Shown here piece by piece: positions 6,744 through 15,350 of a stretch of 35,658 nt of DNA; the stretch's first letter is position 1, and the number at the start of each line of letters is the position of its first letter. The notes beneath the pieces were generated by a model. It saw only the letters and a list, made by a program, of their open reading frames with translations. It made no database searches and had not been told where the DNA came from. The DNA comes from Chloroflexota bacterium (GTDB taxonomy: Bacteria > Chloroflexota > Dehalococcoidia > JACPPY01), in contig JACPPY010000092.1 in the NCBI GenBank assembly GCA_016190755.1, forward strand, positions 1 to 35,658, written 5' to 3'. A program made the position numbers and the translations under genes.

Positions 6744-8210
6744 TCACTTATAACCGATTTGGTTGACTGCGGTGACGGCGGCGATGGCCGCTACTCTCTT
6801 CTTGTCATCGAATATCTGTGATAGCTTCTCTTCCAGAGGTTTCTCTCGCTCGTTAATGCGTCTCATATCCTCCAGCAGAGTTGTCTCGCTATCTATGAAA
6901 TGAGTGCCTAACTCCCCAGCAACAAAGCGCGGGTTCTCCATCACTGCCTTGTGGAAGGGAATATTGGTCTTGAGACCCACGATAATGTATTCGTACAACG
7001 CCCTTCGCATCCTGGCGATAGCCTCCGTCCTGTCCCTACCCCACGCAATGAGCTTCGATATCATAGGATCGTACATATGTGGTACGGTGTAACGATTATG
7101 CACTCCGCTGTCTACTCTTATGCCTATGCCGCCGGGAGAGCGGTATCCCCGGAGCTTACCCGGGCAGGGGGAGAAATCGGTGAATGGATCCTCCGCATTG
7201 ATGCGGCATTCGATCGCCCACCCCTTAATGGATATGTCCTCCTGCCTCATGCTGAGAGGCTGACCCGCGGCCGACCGTAGCTGCTCTTTGGCGATATCCA
7301 CCCCGGTCACCATTTCGGTGACCGGATGCTCGACTTGTATGCGGGTGTTGGTCTCCAAGAAGTAGTACTTCCCGTTAGAAAACAGAAACTCTACTGTCCC
7401 GGCACCCTCGTACCCCACCGACTTCACCGCCTTCACTGCTACCTCACCCATCTCTTTGCGAAGCCCAGGAGTAAGCGCGGTGGAGGGAGACTCCTCCATG
7501 AGCTTCTGATGTCTGCGCTGAATGGAGCATTCCCTCTCACCCAGGTGGACCACGTTGCCATACGAGTCAGCCAGTATCTGGAATTCAATGTGTCGCGGAT
7601 GGTGGATATACTTCTCAACATAGATGTCCGCCACAGTAAAAGACTTCACAGCAGCCGCATGGCAAGATTCCAGGGCTCTGTGCAGCTCTTCGTCATTGTT
7701 GGCCACAGCCATTCCTATACCGCCACCACCACCGGCTGGCTTGACTATTACTGGATATCCGTCCCGATCAACCAGGTCTCTAGCCTGTGAGAAGTCACAT
7801 ACGCTGCCATTAGTCCCGGGCACTATCGGTATCCCGGCCTTCATCATCTCTCGCCTGGCCATCACTTTGTTGCCCATCAACTCGATCACCTTGCTCGAGG
7901 GACCTATGAATTTGATCCCTTCCCGTTCGCAGGCATAGGCGAAGGACGGATTCTCAGCCAGGAAGCCATACCCGGGATGTATAGCATCTGCCCGACACTG
8001 CTTAGCTATCTCAACTATGCGTCGAATGTTGAGGTAACTCTCGGCGGCAGGAGAAGGTCCAAGAAAGTAGGCTTCATCGGCATATTTGGCGAACAAGGCC
8101 TCTCGATCCGCCTCCGAATATACGGCCACTGAGAGTATTCCCAGTTCACGACAGGCCCGCATAATGCGGATTGCTATCTCACCACGGTTTGCTACCAGGA
8201 CCTTATTCAT
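6744..8210 (-). CDS. pycA: Pyruvate carboxylase subunit A (biotin carboxylase)
   Basis: A 488-residue biotin carboxylase that uses ATP and bicarbonate to carboxylate the biotin on its partner subunit. The order of parts is the N-terminal NRGEIAIRIMRACRELG nucleotide-fold motif, HPGYGFLAENPSFA (around 78), the ATP-grasp glycine loop PAGGGGGIGM (158-167), and the catalytic region ETNTRIQVEHPVTE. The length matches AccC/PycA proteins, with a short C-terminal extension. It begins 6 nt after the stop of the pycB-like gene, so the two are co-transcribed and very likely translationally coupled. Because the partner carries a carboxyltransferase domain of the pyruvate/oxaloacetate type, this is more likely the pyruvate carboxylase subunit than acetyl-CoA carboxylase AccC. 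Confidence 0.93.
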   Translation of the reverse strand: MNKVLVANRGEIAIRIMRACRELGILSVAVYSEADREALFAKYADEAYFLGPSPAAESYLNIRRIVEIAKQCRADAIHPGYGFLAENPSFAYACEREGIKFIGPSSKVIELMGNKVMARREMMKAGIPIVPGTNGSVCDFSQARDLVDRDGYPVIVKPAGGGGGIGMAVANNDEELHRALESCHAAAVKSFTVADIYVEKYIHHPRHIEFQILADSYGNVVHLGERECSIQRRHQKLMEESPSTALTPGLRKEMGEVAVKAVKSVGYEGAGTVEFLFSNGKYYFLETNTRIQVEHPVTEMVTGVDIAKEQLRSAAGQPLSMRQEDISIKGWAIECRINAEDPFTDFSPCPGKLRGYRSPGGIGIRVDSGVHNRYTVPHMYDPMISKLIAWGRDRTEAIARMRRALYEYIIVGLKTNIPFHKAVMENPRFVAGELGTHFIDSETTLLEDMRRINEREKPLEEKLSQIFDDKKRVAAIAAVTAVNQIGYK

Positions 8211-8216
8211 CAGTCG

Positions 8217-9950
8217 CTACATGCCTTCCTCTGGCTCTACCATGGCCACGGCATCACCGGAATTGACGATCTCTCCCTCATATGCCAGTATCTTCCTTAC
8301 CGTCCCCGATAAGGGCGACCGCACTTCGGACTGCATCTTCATTGCCTCGATTATGGCGAGTACATCGCCTTCCTTGACCTTCTGTCCAACCCTGGCCTTC
8401 ATAGCTACCACCATTCCCTGAATATGGGCTATGACCGCGCCTCTGGACGGTTTCTCTCTCTTCTCCGGCTTGCCGATCTCTATGGTTTTGCTGGCCACCG
8501 TTGACACCTTAACGTTGAACACCTCACCGTCCACATCGACAGCGAATTCCATGGGAAGCTCCGGAACTTCCGCCGGCGATAGAGGGTTCATGGTCAGAGA
8601 TGGGATCACCTCCTCTTTTGCCTCACCACGGAGGAACTTCATCGCCACCTGGGGATAGAGAGCATAGGTTATGAGGTCTTCCTCCTTGCGAAGTATGCCT
8701 AACTTCCGCCCGCTTTCCCTCAGCTTCTCCAACTCCGGGTCAATGGAGTCTGCTGGCCGGCCATTGATGATTGGCTCATCGCCAACCACCAGTTTCTTTA
8801 CCTCCTCATCTACTCTACCGGGCGGGCGGCCATACCGGCCGAGGAAATAGTCTTTCACCTCGTTGGTAACCCTCTTGTACCGGCTGCCGGATAGTACATT
8901 GAGCACCGCCTGGATTCCCACCACCTGGCTGGTGGGTGTCACCAGCGGCGGGTAACCGAGATCGGCCCGCACCCTAGGCACCTCTCGCAGCACCTCACCT
9001 AGCTTATCAAGGGCGTTCTGTTCCTTCAACTGGCTAACCAGGTTGGTTAACATGCCACCAGGAACTTGATGCAGCAGCACGTTGATGTTGGGACGAGTCG
9101 CCTCCGCTGTGAACAACCCACGGTATTTCGAATACAGAGCGGTGAAGTATTCCCCGATCTCGTAGAGTGCTTCCAGATCCAATCCAGAATCGTATTTGGT
9201 CCCTTTGAATGCCGCAGCGATGCTTTCAGTCGGCGGCTGCGATGTTCCCCAGCTGAAGGCGGAGAACGCCGTATCAAGTATGTCTGCACCAGCTAGAGTT
9301 GCCGCATGGTAGCTCAGGGGAGCCATGCCGCTCGAGCAATGGGAGTGCAGGTCCAGTGGAATGCTGACCCTGCGCTTGATGGCCCTGACCAATCTTGTAG
9401 TTGCCTCCGGAGAGATCAACCCGGCCATGTCTTTTATACAAATCGAATCGCATCCGAGACGCTCCAACTCCATTGCCATCCCGACGAAGCCTTCTATAGT
9501 ATGCACCGGGGAAATTGTGTAGCATATCGTCCCTTGGACATGCGCGCCATACTCCTTCGCCACCTTCATAGCGAGCTCCATATTGCGCACGTCGTTCAGG
9601 GCGTCGAATACGCGGAAGATACTTATGCCGTTTTTTACGGACAGCCGGACGAACTCGCGCACCACATCATCAGCATAATGCCGGTATCCCACGAGATTCT
9701 GCCCCCGAAGCAACATCTGCAAAGGGGTGTGTTTGACCCTCTCACGTAAGGCCCTCAACCTCTCCCATGGGTCTTCATTCAAAAACCGGATGGAGGCATC
9801 AAAGGTTGCACCGCCCCAGACTTCAAGAGAGAAGAAGCCTACCTTGTCCAGCTCGGCAACGACGTCCAGCATATCGCGAGTGCGCATCCGTGTAGCTATG
9901 AGGGACTGGTGTGCGTCCCGCAAAGTGGTGTCAGTTAAGCGAATCCCCAT
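8217..9950 (-). CDS. pycB: Pyruvate carboxylase subunit B / oxaloacetate decarboxylase alpha-like
   Basis: A 577-residue carboxyltransferase with a C-terminal biotin carrier. The N-terminus GIRLTDTTLRDAHQSL and LEVWGGATFDASIRFLNEDP mark the HMGL-like TIM barrel with its metal ligands; DLHSHCSSGMA holds the His pair. The conserved carboxylase domain follows, and the C-terminal biotinyl domain has the modified Lys in IIEAMKMQSEV, 39 residues before the end. Together with the adjacent biotin carboxylase it makes oxaloacetate from pyruvate, an anaplerotic step needed in anaerobes with an incomplete TCA cycle. I chose ATG 9950 because GGAG lies 9 nt upstream; an in-frame TTG at 9965 overlaps that site. 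Without a membrane beta subunit nearby, a sodium-pump decarboxylase is unlikely. Confidence 0.93.
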   Translation of the reverse strand: MGIRLTDTTLRDAHQSLIATRMRTRDMLDVVAELDKVGFFSLEVWGGATFDASIRFLNEDPWERLRALRERVKHTPLQMLLRGQNLVGYRHYADDVVREFVRLSVKNGISIFRVFDALNDVRNMELAMKVAKEYGAHVQGTICYTISPVHTIEGFVGMAMELERLGCDSICIKDMAGLISPEATTRLVRAIKRRVSIPLDLHSHCSSGMAPLSYHAATLAGADILDTAFSAFSWGTSQPPTESIAAAFKGTKYDSGLDLEALYEIGEYFTALYSKYRGLFTAEATRPNINVLLHQVPGGMLTNLVSQLKEQNALDKLGEVLREVPRVRADLGYPPLVTPTSQVVGIQAVLNVLSGSRYKRVTNEVKDYFLGRYGRPPGRVDEEVKKLVVGDEPIINGRPADSIDPELEKLRESGRKLGILRKEEDLITYALYPQVAMKFLRGEAKEEVIPSLTMNPLSPAEVPELPMEFAVDVDGEVFNVKVSTVASKTIEIGKPEKREKPSRGAVIAHIQGMVVAMKARVGQKVKEGDVLAIIEAMKMQSEVRSPLSGTVRKILAYEGEIVNSGDAVAMVEPEEGM

Positions 9951-10235
9951 ATGTTGCTGCTCCAATTACTCTCGTGCTCGCCAGGACGAGAGAGCGTGGT
10001 CCTAGCTTGTTGACAATAGCTAAATATACTATCACTTTTTACTCTGAGAAAACATGACTTGCTCCAGGGCCTGAAAAGCCTTCGTGCTGATGTGCCCTGC
10101 CATGACAGGAAGTCCACCTCGCTGTAACGGGCCAAACGTATCGTTTCCGGCAGAGGGATACTCGCGAGGGTAATGGTCCGCCAGGATCAAGACGTAGAAA
10201 CGGCCCCCGATTCCACCGCTTCCTAATCTGTAAAC
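9951..10235. other. Intergenic region with hairpin in pycB leader
   Basis: No gene is seen. A 7-bp inverted repeat (CTCTCGT 9969-9975; ACGAGAG 9986-9992) with a 10-nt loop lies in the predicted 5' leader of pycB, 18 nt upstream of its ATG and 5 nt from the GGAG site, so it could influence translation. The rest, downstream of the NrfD-like gene, shows no clear terminator. Confidence 0.4.
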
Positions 10236-11111
10236 TTACAAAGATTCTTGGGGGCGCCCATAAGTAGGTACCAGTGGATTGTACAGGCCGCCGCGCAGTA
10301 TCAGGTACCTCATGGTCAGGTCTCCGATCGAGCCGCACACTACTCCGGCATATAACACCCATGCCTGCACCGAGCCGATACCACCGATAAGGCTGGCGGA
10401 CACCACCAGTGTGGGCACTATCATCCCCAACCCCACCGTCCCAATCCAGAATGCCGCTGACAGCTTGATCATGATCAATCTTACCGAAGCCTGCCCGGTG
10501 ACCGAGGTGTACCTCACGGTTATCAGGTACACTATCACCAGCAAAAGGAATCCGGCCAGCAATGCCCTGGTCCACTGGTCTATGCTTTCGCCCCGGGCAA
10601 TATTTCCTGAAGCTATCGTGAACCCCAGCGTGACTTCCGCTCCCCCCAAAAGGCCGCTAACGGTGTAAAGCACAGGCAGCAAAGCCGTATTCCAGAGCGG
10701 TATGCCGTTAACATAGGCCATGGCAAAACCGCCGTAAATGACCGCCAGGAAAGCAAAGATGTCTGCCAGCACGATGACACCTGCGGCCTCGGTCAGTAGG
10801 CCGACGAGCCCAAGAAGGAGGAACAGGCTGACGAACAGCAGCCCGCGTGAAACCCACGAGGTCTGCGGATGAAGGAAAATGCGGAAGAATCTCAACGGCT
10901 TGCCAAGGTACGCAAGGTGCAGGCCACCTCCGATGAAACCGCACATTATCCAACCAGCAACCATCGCGGTTGTATTACTGTACAAAGAGGCTACTAGAAA
11001 AGTCCCAGCACCCAGTTCTATAAAAAAGAACGCCAGCCACAGCATTATGCCCCGGCCCTTTATCCACTCGGTTTGAGGGGTACGCTTTACCATCCATTCA
11101 AAGGGTTTCAC
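10236..11111 (-). CDS. NrfD/PsrC-like quinone-interacting membrane subunit
   Basis: A 291-residue integral membrane protein with about eight hydrophobic segments, from IMLWLAFFFIELGAGTFLVA through WVLYAGVVCGSIGDLTMRYL. This is the NrfD/polysulfide reductase membrane-anchor family, which exchanges electrons between the quinone pool and a periplasmic Fe-S subunit. Family features include the GAGTFL and GKPLRFFRIFLHPQTSW segments near the N-terminus. GTG 11111 is chosen because AAGGAGG lies about 6 nt upstream. The gene follows the four-cluster Fe-S protein by 29 nt in the same direction, the usual order. No molybdopterin or cytochrome catalytic subunit is present on either side, so the terminal donor or acceptor is unknown. 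Confidence 0.9.
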   Translation of the reverse strand: MKPFEWMVKRTPQTEWIKGRGIMLWLAFFFIELGAGTFLVASLYSNTTAMVAGWIMCGFIGGGLHLAYLGKPLRFFRIFLHPQTSWVSRGLLFVSLFLLLGLVGLLTEAAGVIVLADIFAFLAVIYGGFAMAYVNGIPLWNTALLPVLYTVSGLLGGAEVTLGFTIASGNIARGESIDQWTRALLAGFLLLVIVYLITVRYTSVTGQASVRLIMIKLSAAFWIGTVGLGMIVPTLVVSASLIGGIGSVQAWVLYAGVVCGSIGDLTMRYLILRGGLYNPLVPTYGRPQESL

Positions 11112-11140
11112 CGGATTCCTCCTTCGAACAAAGGCGATTG

Positions 11141-11794
11141 CTACCGGTTGATGTAGTATACGTTGGGCTCTGTACCGTACTCGGGGTGCAGGGGGGCTGC
11201 CTTCTTCTCGCGCCTTAGAAGCGATACCTCACTGGTCGGGTCATCGAAATCGCCGAAATATCTGGCTTTTGTGGGACAGGCGATGACGCAAGCAGGAGTG
11301 GCCTCCCGGTCAACGCCAGGCTTGAGGCCCTTTGCCAACCCTCCATCGATCCTTTCCAGACAGAAATTGCACTTGATGACGGTGCATGGCTGAAGAGGGT
11401 ACAATTCCCGGCCAATCTTCTCCAGCTCTGTCAGGCCCTGGCCGGGGAAGTACTCTTTGTTCCCGTCGGCGTGGAAGGTACGCTGCTGGTACGGGCAGGC
11501 AATGACGCAGTAGCGGCATCCCACACATTCATCACTTTTGACCCTGACAATACCATCCGTCCTTATCTCGGAGGCTCCAGTGGGACACGCTTTGACACAG
11601 GCGGGCTCGGAACAATGGTTGCACAGTACCGGCAGTATGATCTTGGTAACGGAAGGATACTTGCCGGACTCGCTGACAAGTACACGGTTCCAAAACACGC
11701 CCGGGGGAAGGAAATGCTCCTGCTTGCAGGCTACCTGACAGCTATAACACCCAATGCATCTCTGCAGGTCGATTATCATTCCCCAGCGCGCCAT
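11141..11794 (-). CDS. Four-cluster [4Fe-4S] electron-transfer subunit (NrfC/PsrB/DmsB type)
   Basis: A 217-residue ferredoxin-like protein with four cysteine clusters: CIGCYSCQVACK near residue 13, CNHCSEPACVKACP, CVGCRYCVIACP, and the split cluster CNFC ... ACVIACP. This is the classic Fe-S subunit of complex iron-sulfur molybdoenzymes and related NrfD complexes, carrying electrons between the catalytic subunit and the membrane anchor. There is no twin-arginine signal, so on its own it would be cytoplasmic or carried by a partner. ATG 11794 is chosen because AGGCGG lies upstream and the first cluster follows quickly; in-frame GTG 11803 is also possible. A TATAAT at 11861-11866 on the minus strand is a weak promoter candidate with no good -35. 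It pairs with the NrfD gene downstream. Confidence 0.92.
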   Translation of the reverse strand: MARWGMIIDLQRCIGCYSCQVACKQEHFLPPGVFWNRVLVSESGKYPSVTKIILPVLCNHCSEPACVKACPTGASEIRTDGIVRVKSDECVGCRYCVIACPYQQRTFHADGNKEYFPGQGLTELEKIGRELYPLQPCTVIKCNFCLERIDGGLAKGLKPGVDREATPACVIACPTKARYFGDFDDPTSEVSLLRREKKAAPLHPEYGTEPNVYYINR

Positions 11795-12008
11795 ACTTTG
11801 CACCGCCTATCGTTATTCACTCAAAAGCCGTGAGGCACAATAGTGTTCGGCGTTGCGCCTATTATACATGAAAGCATACTCATTTAGTTAGTCCAATAGG
11901 TCTTGGTACTTACGCGTGATTCACCCCCACCAGCCCCTGTCTTGCCAGGCTACGGAATCCCTCAAAGAAGCTTAGGGTCTCAGGACCGTCTTGCTGGGGT
12001 GATACCGT
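11795..12008. other. Intergenic region upstream of the Fe-S/NrfD pair
   Basis: No gene is seen in these 214 bp. On the minus strand TATAAT at 11861-11866 could be the -10 element for the Fe-S subunit gene, but the best-spaced -35 (11884-11889) is a poor match. A small GGCG-CAA-CGCC hairpin lies at about 11849-11859. Confidence 0.35.
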
Positions 12009-13868
12009 CTATTCCACGATGATATCCAGGAGCCTGCGGCGCTTCATGTCGACCAAGCCCTGATTGGTAATCCGGAAGAAGGGCAGGAATGTGCCAGGTA
12101 TTGTCTGCAAGCTCAGGAAAGGATTAGTCAAGGGCGAACCTTGGTCTTTCATCGCCTGCCTCACTCTTTCAAGTCCCTCCGCGGCTTCGCTCAGTGGACC
12201 CTTGGTGATGTACCCGCCTATAGGTAGCGACACCTCGGCAGTTATCTGCTGGTCCTTGCACACCACCAGTCCGCCTTGCAGTTCGACCAGGCGATTGACC
12301 GCAAACGCCATGTCCGACTCGTTAACGCCGGTGACCACCATGGGGCTCCCGATCTCCCAACTGTAGCTGCATGCGCAGGCGCCGGACTTGAGTCCGATGC
12401 CCTGGATGAAGCCGGAGACGACCTTGCCGGTGTTGTTTCTTCTCTCAATGATCGATACTTTCAAGACATCTTTTTGCAAGTCCCCCATAATCGAATTGCC
12501 CCTGACCGGCAGCCTGGCATGGTGCTGCTCGGTTATCACTTCGCTCACTAGTTTCAAGGCTCGTACAACAACCTCGCCTGTTCTCCCATTCGCCGGGATG
12601 CGGAAATCTTCAGGAACGAGGTTGCGAGGAACACGCACCGACATTGTCACCGACTCCGGGTACACACACTCCTTGGGTTGGACCAAAGACTTTTTATTGT
12701 CCACGACAACTCGACCATTGCTGATTACGTACTCACAGTCGATCCTATCCAGACTGGGCAGCACCAGGATGTCGGCATATCGCCCGGGAGCAATGCCTCC
12801 AATAACATTATCCATGCCAAAGTGTTCAGCCACATTGAGTGTGGCCATTCGAATAGCTTCTACCGGAGGAAAACCCAGGTCCATGGCCTTTTGTACTACA
12901 TGGGCCATATGACCATTATGGAACAGGTCCTCGGCATTTAGGCCGTCGGTGACCAGGACCAAACGGCGGAAGTCGATCGCCTCATCCAGTATCTTGGCAA
13001 CGGCTGCCAGGTCCCGCCTTATCGATCCCTCGCGTATCATGACATGCAATCCCAACCTCAGTCTCTCCAGAGCTTCCTCGGCACGGATAGATTCGTGGCA
13101 GGAAGATATGCCCGAGGCAACATATGCCACCAGGTTGTTACCCTTGACGCCTGACGCGTGTCCCTCAAGCGTTTTCTTCATCTTTGTGGCCATGACCATG
13201 TTTTGTATGGTCTCATCCTCTTCGTTAACAACAGAGGTCCACAGCGTTTCCCCCAGGCCCGCCACATCCTCCCTTTGAAGTAGCCTGCCGACATCCTCTC
13301 CCGAAATGACAGGTTCTCCTGCCTGCAGGAACGGAGGCACCGTATAGTATGAAGGCGCCAGGCCGAAGAACTTGCCTGGTTGTCCTCTAGCATTGTCCAG
13401 CAAGGTCACCGCCCCACTGTATCCGACAATCGTCGCCAGATCGACAAGCTCAACGAATATGGTGGTCGTCCCGGAAGGCAGCGAATACTTTAATAACTCG
13501 TCCAATGAGATGCTCGCATGGAAATGCCCATCGATAAACCCGGGAACGATCACCTTACCTGAGGAGTCGATAGTCCTGGTGTTTGGTCCGATTGTATGGT
13601 CAGCGTCCTTACCCACAAAGGCGATCTTTCCCCCTTTTATGGAAACCGAATGGTTCTTCAGTATCTCTCCGGTGTAGACGTTTACTAAGTCTCCGCCTTT
13701 GATAACCACGTCGGCCTTTTCCTTGCCCAAAGCAACACGAACCAACGGCCTAATATCGTCCAAGACGCCTCTCCTTGACCATCCGAGATTCCAGCACACG
13801 CCTTCTGCCGGACTCTGCTCGACAAGGTCCTGCCAGGCGCTCATTCTTGCGCACTGAGCAACCCGCAT
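12009..13868 (-). CDS. ade: Adenine deaminase-like amidohydrolase
   Basis: A 619-residue protein of the AdeC type, which deaminates adenine to hypoxanthine for purine salvage. After an unconserved 45-residue N-terminus come ADVVIKGGDLVNVYTGEIL, the amidohydrolase metal motif PGFIDGHFHAS (H-x-H), central segments including VTDGLNAEDLFHNGHMAHV, and the return to the small beta domain APGRYADILVL. The C-terminal third (from about 430) matches the adenine deaminase C-terminal domain with RRNNTGKVVSGFIQGIGLK. The usual family motif after H-x-H is HIESS; here it is HASIS, so substrate specificity may differ. The gene is a little longer than the common 550-600 residues, and the true start could be ATG 13844; no clear ribosome site decides. 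It stands alone, divergent from the thiolase. Confidence 0.85.
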   Translation of the reverse strand: MRVAQCARMSAWQDLVEQSPAEGVCWNLGWSRRGVLDDIRPLVRVALGKEKADVVIKGGDLVNVYTGEILKNHSVSIKGGKIAFVGKDADHTIGPNTRTIDSSGKVIVPGFIDGHFHASISLDELLKYSLPSGTTTIFVELVDLATIVGYSGAVTLLDNARGQPGKFFGLAPSYYTVPPFLQAGEPVISGEDVGRLLQREDVAGLGETLWTSVVNEEDETIQNMVMATKMKKTLEGHASGVKGNNLVAYVASGISSCHESIRAEEALERLRLGLHVMIREGSIRRDLAAVAKILDEAIDFRRLVLVTDGLNAEDLFHNGHMAHVVQKAMDLGFPPVEAIRMATLNVAEHFGMDNVIGGIAPGRYADILVLPSLDRIDCEYVISNGRVVVDNKKSLVQPKECVYPESVTMSVRVPRNLVPEDFRIPANGRTGEVVVRALKLVSEVITEQHHARLPVRGNSIMGDLQKDVLKVSIIERRNNTGKVVSGFIQGIGLKSGACACSYSWEIGSPMVVTGVNESDMAFAVNRLVELQGGLVVCKDQQITAEVSLPIGGYITKGPLSEAAEGLERVRQAMKDQGSPLTNPFLSLQTIPGTFLPFFRITNQGLVDMKRRRLLDIIVE

Positions 13869-13958
13869 ATGCTGTGGATTCCAGAGTGTAGCACTATTGG
13901 CCCCAAGAATGCACCAGTTGCCAGCGCATTCGCCTTTTCTCTAAGTCGCCTCATAAAC

Positions 13959-13964
13959 TATAAT
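13959..13964 (+). promoter_or_regulatory. Candidate -10 element of the thiolase gene
   Basis: A perfect TATAAT in the 205-bp divergent region between the deaminase and thiolase genes. The sequence 17 bp upstream (TTTCTC at 13936) is a poor -35, so this is a weak promoter call; it would give a leader of about 100 nt. Confidence 0.35.
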
Positions 13965-14073
13965 GGCGACACGGGTGTTCCTCTTGCGCCGGAATCGTGC
14001 ACTAAATCCGACGAGGTCCAAACTATCGACGTATGAACGTCGGATATCAGACAAAAGTTTAAGGAGAATCGAA

Positions 14074-15336
14074 GTGAGACAGGTCGTCATCGCTAGCGGA
14101 GTCCGAACGCCTATTGGTGCCTATTGCGGTGCCATGAGAGACGTTCCAGTGGAAAAACTCGCAGCTACGGTGCTAAACGAGGCTGTAAATCGGGCCAACG
14201 TCAGGCCGGAGGAGGTGGACGAAGTAGTACTATCGCAGTCCTATGCGAACGGTGAATCTCCCAATCTGGCCCGTCTGGCTCTCCTGGTCGCCGGCTGGCC
14301 TGTGGAGGTCCCGGGGTTCCTGGTTGATAGGCGTTGCTGTTCCGGCGTGCAGTCCGTGTGGTCAGGTTCCATGCTGATACAGACTGACAACGCTGAGACG
14401 GTCGTAGCGGCCGGTGCGGAAAGCATGAGCCGCGCAGAGTTTTACGTGCCGGGTGAATACCTGAAATGGGGAGTGGGCGGAAAGAGTGATCCCAAGTGGG
14501 GATTCTTCCCCAAGCATCATGGCAGCCAGTCGCTCTGGGGCATACCCTTTTACGATAGGATACAGCGCGGCAGGCCAATGCATCAGCCTATGGACCGATT
14601 CGGAGAGCTAAACTCGATGATGACGTGGGCAGACACCGCCGCAAAGAAGGAGGGCATATCCCGTGAGGCTGCCGACAGATGGGCGCTACGCTCCCACCAA
14701 AAGGCTATTGCCGCTATGGATTCCGGCAAGTTCAAGGAGGAAATTGTCCCAGTAAGGGTCCCGTCCAAAGAAGGTGAAAAGTCTATAGACACTGACGAAA
14801 CGCCTCGCCGCGACACCTCATTCGAGCAACTCAGCAAGCTACGCCCGGTATATCGCGATGGCACATGCACAGCCGGAAATTCCTCGAGCGAGAATGACGG
14901 CGCAGCCGCTCTGGTACTGACCACGCCGCAGAAGGCTGAAGAGCATGGTGTCCTGCCATTGGCATATATTAGATCGTTCGCCACTGCCGGTGCGGACCCA
15001 ACGCTGACCTATCCCGCAGTGCCCGTGGCAACAACCAAGGCGTTGAAGAAAGCCGGCCTTACTATGGACCAGATTGACCTCATTGAAATACAGGAGGCCT
15101 TTGCGACACAGACGTTGGCAGACGCGAAACTGATAGGTATCCGCCAGGAAGACCTGGACAGAAAGGTGAACGTGAACGGCTCAGGGATTTCTCTTGGACA
15201 TCCCATCGGGGCTACCGGCGCCATGAGACTGGTTACGCTCATCCACGAAATGCGCAGGCGCAACTCCAAGTACGGCCTTCTGACCATCTGCGGCGGAGGA
15301 GGGCTCGGCATCTGCCTAATTGTGGAAAAGAAGTAG
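14074..15336 (+). CDS. Thiolase (acetyl-CoA C-acyltransferase)
   Basis: A 420-residue thiolase that makes or cleaves 3-ketoacyl-CoA, for beta-oxidation or acetoacetyl-CoA formation. It starts RQVVIASGVRTPIGAY. The nucleophilic Cys sits in RRCCSGVQSVW, the catalytic His in SGISLGHPIGATGAMR, and the second Cys in LLTICGGGGLG at the C-terminus, so the active site is complete. GTG 14074 is chosen because AAGGAG (14061-14066) lies 7 nt upstream and the conserved fold begins directly; the longer in-frame start at 13963 would lie at the -10 element. The gene is isolated, converging on the response regulator with a 14-bp gap, so the pathway cannot be fixed from context. Confidence 0.94.
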   Translation: MRQVVIASGVRTPIGAYCGAMRDVPVEKLAATVLNEAVNRANVRPEEVDEVVLSQSYANGESPNLARLALLVAGWPVEVPGFLVDRRCCSGVQSVWSGSMLIQTDNAETVVAAGAESMSRAEFYVPGEYLKWGVGGKSDPKWGFFPKHHGSQSLWGIPFYDRIQRGRPMHQPMDRFGELNSMMTWADTAAKKEGISREAADRWALRSHQKAIAAMDSGKFKEEIVPVRVPSKEGEKSIDTDETPRRDTSFEQLSKLRPVYRDGTCTAGNSSSENDGAAALVLTTPQKAEEHGVLPLAYIRSFATAGADPTLTYPAVPVATTKALKKAGLTMDQIDLIEIQEAFATQTLADAKLIGIRQEDLDRKVNVNGSGISLGHPIGATGAMRLVTLIHEMRRRNSKYGLLTICGGGGLGICLIVEKK

Positions 15337-15350
15337 GGCCAATATTGCAG

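Noticed and set aside
11861-11866. TATAAT on the minus strand as a firm promoter for the Fe-S/NrfD pair
   Set aside because: The -35 region is poor and the nearest TTGGAC is 24 bp away; mentioned only as a weak candidate in the intergenic entry.
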